Source: Photobacterium aquae
Lineage (GTDB): Bacteria > Pseudomonadota > Gammaproteobacteria > Enterobacterales > Vibrionaceae
NCBI RefSeq assembly: GCF_001029445.1
Contig: NZ_LDOT01000002.1
Coordinates: 558,001 to 622,000, forward strand
DNA: 64,000 bases
Direction: 5' to 3'
Shown one piece after another: positions 59,005-64,000 of the stretch. Positions within the stretch are counted from its first letter, which is position 1; every line of letters begins with the position of its first letter. Under the pieces are notes generated by a model. That model made no database searches. It worked only from the letters and a program-made list of their open reading frames with translations, and was not told where the DNA came from. A program made the position numbers and the translations under genes.

Positions 59005-60743
59005 TATGCCCCCTCGATAGCCTGTTCCAGTTTCTGATATCGGTACATCTCGGCATACCAGTTGTTCTGTGCCACCAAGGTTCGGTGATCCCCTTGCTCA
59101 ACAATGCTCCCTTGCTGCAACACGATGATCTCGTCAGCCTCTTCCAGCGCTGTCAGGCGATGGGCAATCACAATCACTGTTTTGTCACGGTGCTGGCGCA
59201 AATTACTGAGGATATTGTGCTCGGTCTTGCCGTCGACCGCCGACAGGGCATCGTCCAGCACCAGTATCTCGGCATCAAGCAACAACGCACGGGCAATCGC
59301 AATACGCTGCTTCTGCCCGCCCGACAGGGTGATCCCCTTCTCGCCTACCATGGTCCGGTAGCCAGCGGGAAACTGCATGATGTCCTCATCAATACAGGCC
59401 GCCCGGGCGGCCTCTCGGATCATCTCAAGACTGGCTTCTGGTCGACCCAAGGCAATGTTATCGGCAATACTTCGCGAAAAAAGGAAGGGGGCTTGGCTAA
59501 CCACCGCAAAACGGCTGCGCCACTGCGGCAGATCCGCCTCTTTCAGCGGCACGTCGCCATAAAGGATCTGCCCCTGTTCCAGTTCATGCTGACGTAGCAA
59601 CAGTGCCAGCAAAGTCGACTTGCCACTGCCTATCGGCCCGGCAAGGCCCAGCATCTGACCGCTGGCAAGGGTAAAGCGCACCGCTTCCAACGCGGGTTTT
59701 GACTGCCCGGGCCAAGCGAACGCATCAATGGACACAGACAACGGCTGATGCGTCCTCTCCAGCGGAGTCTGGCCGCTGACAATCTGCGGCTCTTGCTCGA
59801 AGATAGCCTGCAGGCGGTTCCAGGCCGCCGAGCCACGCTCAAGGATATTGAACAGCCAAGCCATTGCCAGCATCGGCCAGATCATCAAGCCCTGATAGAG
59901 GGTGAACGCCGTCAGATCCCCCAGCGTCAAACGGCCAATGTGCACCAGATAGGCACCACCACCAATGCTGAGGAAAAACGACAGGCCGATGGCCAACTGG
60001 ATCACCGGATCGAACTTGGCATCGACTTGAGCCACCGCAAGGTTCTTGTCCCCGGCCTGATCGACCACCTCGGAGAAATCGGCCTGCTGGCGTTGCTCCA
60101 AACCAAACGCACGGATCATCCTCACGCCATTGAGGGTTTCCTGAGCCTTGTCGGTAAGATCGGAAAAAGCAGCCTGAGAGGCAGAAAAACGGTGATGAAG
60201 CTGGCGGCCGAGGAAGAACACCGCGATCGCCATCAGTGGCATTGGCAACAGAGCCAACAGGGTCAGCTCCCAGCTAATAAAAGCCGTCATCACGATGAAT
60301 ACCGTCAACCCGGTGATCAAGGAGTCGGCCGCTGTTAGCACGCCTTCACCTGCCGTCATTACTACGGCATTAACGTCATTCGTCGAGCGGGCCATCAGGT
60401 CGCCTGTTTTATGACGCTCGAAAAAAATAGGGGGGTGGGATGAGAAATGGCGGTAAAGCCGGTTGCGCAGCACGGTGCCGAGTTCGGCCGCCGCGCCGAA
60501 TAGCCACACCCGCCATACAATACGCAGGCCGTAAACGCAAAACCACAACAGAGCCAGCGTAACCAGCCAGCCGAACATCGTCAGCAACGTCATCTCGCCG
60601 GCCACCACGCCATCGACAATCCAGCCAATCGCACGGGGCGGAAGCAGTTCAAAAAGGGAGACAACAACCAAAATGGCAATGGCACCGCCATAACGTCGCC
60701 ATTGCTGCAAAAAATACCATCTAAGTTGCCAGAATACCTGCAT
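59004..60743 (-). CDS. mdlA: ABC exporter half-transporter MdlA
   Basis: A 579-aa ABC exporter half: start MQVFWQLRWYFLQQWRRYGG like E. coli MdlA, six membrane helices, Walker A GPIGSGKSTL, signature LSGGQKQRIAIAR, Walker B ILVLDDALSAVD (Asp where MdlB has Glu), H-loop VIAHRL. Thus one of the two ATP sites of the heterodimer is probably degenerate, common in heterodimeric exporters. GAGGAGG fixes ATG 60743 over an upstream extension. Confidence 0.93.
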   Translation of the reverse strand: MQVFWQLRWYFLQQWRRYGGAIAILVVVSLFELLPPRAIGWIVDGVVAGEMTLLTMFGWLVTLALLWFCVYGLRIVWRVWLFGAAAELGTVLRNRLYRHFSSHPPIFFERHKTGDLMARSTNDVNAVVMTAGEGVLTAADSLITGLTVFIVMTAFISWELTLLALLPMPLMAIAVFFLGRQLHHRFSASQAAFSDLTDKAQETLNGVRMIRAFGLEQRQQADFSEVVDQAGDKNLAVAQVDAKFDPVIQLAIGLSFFLSIGGGAYLVHIGRLTLGDLTAFTLYQGLMIWPMLAMAWLFNILERGSAAWNRLQAIFEQEPQIVSGQTPLERTHQPLSVSIDAFAWPGQSKPALEAVRFTLASGQMLGLAGPIGSGKSTLLALLLRQHELEQGQILYGDVPLKEADLPQWRSRFAVVSQAPFLFSRSIADNIALGRPEASLEMIREAARAACIDEDIMQFPAGYRTMVGEKGITLSGGQKQRIAIARALLLDAEILVLDDALSAVDGKTEHNILSNLRQHRDKTVIVIAHRLTALEEADEIIVLQQGSIVEQGDHRTLVAQNNWYAEMYRYQKLEQAIEGA

Positions 60744-60894
60744 GGGCTCCCTCCTCACACGCCTCATTACCATCCCAACAACTTGCATGATTACCTTTAG
60801 TAAATCAAACGCTTGTCTTGAGCAAGGGCGTATTCAGAAGATAGTGCTAAATTTTATCTTTTAGCCCATAAATGTATGGCTGGCAACGAGAGCG

Positions 60895-61368
60895 CTATAC
60901 CGGTAGTGCTGTCGTATACTTGAGCGGCTCCATCGCAAAGGTCGACGTCACATTGGTCAGCCCCTCGATGCTATTGACCAACTTCTTGTAGAACGAGTCA
61001 AACGCCTGCATGTCGGCCACCTGCACCTTCATCATGTAATCGTATTCGCCCGCCATCCGGTAGAACTCCATCACCTCGGGGAACTCCGACACCGTCGCCA
61101 CAAAACAGTGGTACCACTCCTTGGAATGGTTGCTGGTCTTGATCTGGACGAAGGCGATAAAAGAGAGCCCGATCTTGGCCGGCTCCAGCAGCGCCACCCG
61201 CTGCCGCAATACCCCACTTTCCTCCAGCCGTTTGAGGCGCTTCCAGCACGGGGTCGTGGTCAGGTTGACGGCATCGGCCAACTCGGCCAGCGACAGGGTC
61301 GCATCATGCTGCAGCAGGCGAAGCAGAGTACGGTCGGTTTTGTCCAAATCAGCGATCTTATTGCTCAT
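60895..61368 (-). CDS. Lrp/AsnC-family regulator, DecR-like
   Basis: A 157-aa Lrp-family regulator: N-terminal HTH ([47 protein letters not shown]), then a RAM ligand domain ([32 protein letters not shown]). The TTTPCWKR pattern and position next to mdlA match E. coli DecR (YbaO), the cysteine-responsive activator. Divergent from a PLP enzyme with cysteine-synthase fold, which is its likely target. Confidence 0.88.
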   Translation of the reverse strand: MSNKIADLDKTDRTLLRLLQHDATLSLAELADAVNLTTTPCWKRLKRLEESGVLRQRVALLEPAKIGLSFIAFVQIKTSNHSKEWYHCFVATVSEFPEVMEFYRMAGEYDYMMKVQVADMQAFDSFYKKLVNSIEGLTNVTSTFAMEPLKYTTALPV

Positions 61369-61498
61369 AGAATTCAGAATAGGAGAAAAATTTCCTCCAT
61401 TCTATCGATTTGGCAGTAAACAATGCAAAGTCTTTCTTGGTAATACGGGCTACATTACCTCTATACCTTGTTCCGGCTATCACCATAAGGATCCAACC

Positions 61499-62566
61499 AT
61501 GAACCGTGACCCGCACTGGATTAGCACTGCCATCCGTAAAATTGAGGCCGATTACCAACGTTCTGCCGATACCCATCTGATCAAACTGGATATTCCGGTA
61601 CTGGACGGGGTCGACATCTACCTCAAGGACGAAAGCACCCATCCAACCGGTAGCCTCAAACACCGTCTGGCCCGCTCACTGTTCCTCTACGCGCTATGCA
61701 ATGGCTGGATTGGTGAAGACACCACCATCATCGAATCGTCATCGGGCAGCACGGCGGTTTCCGAAGCCTATTTCGCCCGGTTACTGGGACTGCCGTTTAT
61801 CGCCGTCGTCCCCCGCCATACCGCTCGCAAGAAAATCGAACAGATCGAGTTCTACGGCGGCAAGGCGCATTTCGTCGACAGCCCGGCTGCCATCTACGAC
61901 GAATCACGCAAGCTGGCCTCGGCGCTCAACGGCCATTATATGGATCAATTCACATACGCCGAGCGGGCCACTGACTGGCGCGGCAACAACAATATTGCCA
62001 ACAGTATATTCGAGCAAATGAAGCTCGAGGCCCATCCCGTCCCCCGCTGGATTGTGATGAGTGCGGGCACGGGCGGCACATCCGCGACCATTGGCCGCTA
62101 TATCCGCTACCAGATGCTCGATACCAAGCTATGCGTCGTCGATCCGGAAAACTCAGTGTTCCATGCCTTCTACCAGACTCGAGACCCAAATATTGTCGGC
62201 AATTGCGGCAGCCGGATCGAGGGGATCGGCAGGCCGCGCGTCGAGCCGAGCTTCATTCCCGACGTGGTCGATGAAATGCGCACGATTCCAGATGTCGCCA
62301 GCATTGCCACGATCCACTGGCTCGAAAAGCTGCTCGGCCGCAAAGCCGGGGCATCAACCGGCACCAACCTGTACGGGGTGCTGCAACTGGCTAGCGAAAT
62401 GCGGGCCCGTGGTGAACAAGGTTCTATCGTGACCCTGCTGTGCGACAGCGGCGAGCGCTATCTCGATACCTATTACGACCCGGCATGGATCAGCGCCAAC
62501 ATCGGGGATATTTCCGGCTACCTCGAACAGCTCAACGCCTTTGAACACAGCGGGATTCTGGCCTAG
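61499..62566 (+). CDS. PLP-dependent cysteine synthase-fold enzyme
   Basis: A 355-aa fold-type II PLP enzyme. PLP Lys in [15 protein letters not shown] (near residue 50), substrate loop [19 protein letters not shown], phosphate-binding [15 protein letters not shown]-terminal [13 protein letters not shown]. Close to cysteine synthase, but divergence from a DecR-like gene suggests cysteine degradation/detoxification; this is inference. ATG 61499 follows AAGGATC; the longer frame runs through the promoter and regulator. Confidence 0.88.
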   Translation: MNRDPHWISTAIRKIEADYQRSADTHLIKLDIPVLDGVDIYLKDESTHPTGSLKHRLARSLFLYALCNGWIGEDTTIIESSSGSTAVSEAYFARLLGLPFIAVVPRHTARKKIEQIEFYGGKAHFVDSPAAIYDESRKLASALNGHYMDQFTYAERATDWRGNNNIANSIFEQMKLEAHPVPRWIVMSAGTGGTSATIGRYIRYQMLDTKLCVVDPENSVFHAFYQTRDPNIVGNCGSRIEGIGRPRVEPSFIPDVVDEMRTIPDVASIATIHWLEKLLGRKAGASTGTNLYGVLQLASEMRARGEQGSIVTLLCDSGERYLDTYYDPAWISANIGDISGYLEQLNAFEHSGILA

Positions 62567-62620
62567 CTCCTGTTTATGCTTACCAGCCTGTCTTGCCTCT
62601 ATTTGTACCTCGACAGCGTC

Positions 62621-62646
62621 GCCGCAGCCCGTGCTGCGGCTTTTCC
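62621..62646 (+). terminator. Terminator of the PLP enzyme gene
   Basis: Stem GCCGCAGC / GCTGCGGC with a 4-nt loop, then TTTTCC. Confidence 0.9.
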
Positions 62647-62740
62647 ATTTACGCCCTGCTTTTTTTGCCCCTATCTTTCAACTTCCCTCATCCGGCACAC
62701 TGCGGTAGCATTGCCGAGCCAAGGGAGAACCTGCCTTTGG

Positions 62741-62803
62741 CCTACCATAAGATAAATATCGAGAGTGATATTTAGGTAGTCCCCTACCGACTGTTTTTCG
62801 GTA
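62741..62803 (+). promoter_or_regulatory. Structured queC leader with competing hairpins
   Basis: CCTACC (62,741-62,746) can pair with GGTAG (62,775-62,779), enclosing the 8-bp stem TAAATATC / GATATTTA. The same GGTAG can instead pair with CTACC at 62,784-62,788, whose TACCGA also pairs with TCGGTA (62,798-62,803) just upstream of the ribosome-binding site AGGAAG. Mutually exclusive pairings suggest control; no known riboswitch recognised. Confidence 0.45.
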
Positions 62804-62827
62804 CGAAAAGAATATAGGAAGACTTTT

Positions 62828-63526
62828 ATGCGCAAAGCCGTAGTTGTATTTAGTGGCGGCCAGGACTCCACCACCTGCCTGATCCAAGCCATGGCCCACT
62901 ATGATGAGGTGCACTGTATTACGTTCGATTATGGCCAGCGCCACAAGCTGGAAATCGAAGTGGCTGAGTCAATTTGCCAAGAACTGGGTGTTGCCGCCCA
63001 CAAAGTGATGGACGTCGGCCTGCTCAACGAACTGGCAATCAGCTCCTTGACCCGCGACAACATCCCTGTCTCCCACGAGTTGCAGGAGAACGGCCTGCCG
63101 AATTCGTTTGTGCCTGGCCGCAATATCCTTTTCCTCACCCTCGCCGGGATCTACGCCTACCAGATCGGTGCCGAAGCAGTAATCACCGGTGTATGCGAAA
63201 CCGACTTCTCCGGCTACCCGGATTGCCGCGACGAGTTCGTCAAATCCCTCAACCAATCGCTGGTTCTGGGAATGGATCGCCCACTGCGGATCGACACGCC
63301 ATTGATGTGGCTCAACAAGGCCGAAACCTGGGCGCTGGCCGACCAATACGGTAAACTCGACTTCGTACGCGAGAAAACCCTGACCTGCTATAACGGGGTG
63401 ATCGGCGACGGCTGTGGCGACTGCCCGTCTTGTGATCTTCGCAAAGCAGGCTTGGACAGCTACCTAGCCAACCGCACGACGATCATGGCCGAGTTGGAAA
63501 GCAAGCAACAAGCTGGCAAAGCCTAA
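62828..63526 (+). CDS. queC: 7-cyano-7-deazaguanine synthase
   Basis: A 232-aa ATP-dependent enzyme making preQ0 from 7-carboxy-7-deazaguanine in queuosine synthesis. PP-loop [13 protein letters not shown] (about 6-18), [37 protein letters not shown], and the zinc cysteines [19 protein letters not shown]. Length is typical. Confidence 0.97.
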   Translation: MRKAVVVFSGGQDSTTCLIQAMAHYDEVHCITFDYGQRHKLEIEVAESICQELGVAAHKVMDVGLLNELAISSLTRDNIPVSHELQENGLPNSFVPGRNILFLTLAGIYAYQIGAEAVITGVCETDFSGYPDCRDEFVKSLNQSLVLGMDRPLRIDTPLMWLNKAETWALADQYGKLDFVREKTLTCYNGVIGDGCGDCPSCDLRKAGLDSYLANRTTIMAELESKQQAGKA

Positions 63527-63557
63527 CCCAATAGCCTCCCCGGCATGCAACAGCCAT

Positions 63558-63589
63558 AAAAAAACCGAAGCCTTGGCTTCGGTTTTTTG
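63558..63589. terminator. Bidirectional terminator between queC and prmB
   Basis: Stem AAACCGAAGCC / GGCTTCGGTTT with T-runs on both strands. Confidence 0.94.
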
Positions 63590-63608
63590 TCTTTGCAAGC
63601 GTGGTGGA

Positions 63609-64000
63609 TTAATCGCGGTACAGGGCGAAATCCTCGGCACAGTCCACTAGCTGCTCACGGGTTAGCATGAACACGCCGTGGCCGCCGTTCTCGAATTCGA
63701 TCCAAGTAAACGGAATATGCGGGTACTGCTCTTCCATATGGATCATCGAGTTGCCCACTTCACAGATCAACACACCGTCTTCTTTCAGGTAATCAGGTGC
63801 ATTGGCCAGAATACGGCGAACCAGTTTCAGGCCGTCACTGCCCGCAGCCAAGCCCAGCTCAGGCTCATGGCGGAACTCTTCCGGCAGGTTGTCCATATCT
63901 TCTTGGTCAACGTACGGCGGATTAGTTACGATCAGGTCGTATTTGTCCTTCGGTACATCTCGCAGAAGATCCGAACGCAGCGGGATCACCTGCTGCTCAA
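63609..64000 (-). CDS. prmB: Ribosomal protein L3 glutamine methyltransferase (partial)
   Basis: C-terminal 130 residues of an N5-glutamine methyltransferase; the start lies beyond the window. Catalytic [21 protein letters not shown] (read as NPPY plus PrmB-specific DxEDM..LPxEF) distinguishes PrmB from PrmC. It modifies the conserved Gln of L3. The end ([16 protein letters not shown]) is complete. Confidence 0.93.
   Translation of the reverse strand, partial: EQQVIPLRSDLLRDVPKDKYDLIVTNPPYVDQEDMDNLPEEFRHEPELGLAAGSDGLKLVRRILANAPDYLKEDGVLICEVGNSMIHMEEQYPHIPFTWIEFENGGHGVFMLTREQLVDCAEDFALYRD

Overview
The window is chromosomal DNA from a member of the Vibrionaceae. Evidence: toxR-toxS next to htpG-adk, OmpU-type porins, several genes of the E. 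coli adk-htpG-recR-ybaB-dnaX-apt-ybaN-ybaM-priC neighbourhood, and a tesB-ybaY-ffs-atl / mdlA-mdlB-decR / queC neighbourhood also known from E. coli. Genus cannot be fixed by eye; Photobacterium, Enterovibrio, Grimontia or Vibrio are all possible.

Layout. (1) 1-19 kb, core: adk, htpG, toxRS, a porin, recR-ybaB-dnaX-apt, ybaN, a DksA-like protein, a UPF0319 protein, a second highly expressed porin, then dinG, a TSUP exporter, priC, an HDAC-like hydrolase and rsmS. (2) 19-31 kb: two tandem methyl-accepting chemotaxis genes with near-identical signalling halves, an acetyltransferase, a duplicated DUF305 protein, an RND efflux pair and a MarR regulator. (3) 31.1-34.65 kb: accessory DNA with a decayed Tn7-like right end and two probable defence genes. 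(4) 34,655-54,210: a complete 19,556-bp type I-F3 CRISPR-associated transposon (CAST). (5) 54.2-64 kb, core: ffs (4.5S RNA), atl, ybaY, tesB, mdlBA, a DecR-like regulator with a PLP enzyme, queC and the start-less end of prmB.

The transposon is the main discovery. Both ends read TGTCGC inwards, carry TnsB-type repeats, and are flanked by the same 5-bp duplication GCCAG. It encodes tnsA-tnsB-tnsC, tniQ-cas8/5-cas7-cas6, a short array with no adaptation genes and no cas3, and an Xre repressor. The array decays toward its distal end. After the last 32-nt spacers comes a shortened unit whose 20 nt match ffs at 17 of 20 positions; two of the three mismatches fall at positions 6 and 12, which type I-F effectors do not read. 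This is the evident homing guide: the element sits 75 bp from the start of that match, 7 bp past the 3' end of ffs. Palindromes of the form ACTTAG-N5-CTAAGT lie in the xre promoter region and just upstream of tniQ, so Xre probably controls the targeting operon.

The cargo is one co-directional block: hsdR, hsdM, hsdS, then an AAA ATPase, a PIN-domain nuclease and an RNA ligase joined by ATGA overlaps. The pairing of a predicted RNA-cutting and an RNA-sealing enzyme with an ATPase behind a type I restriction system is, as far as I can tell, not a standard described system. It is the second main candidate for new biology.
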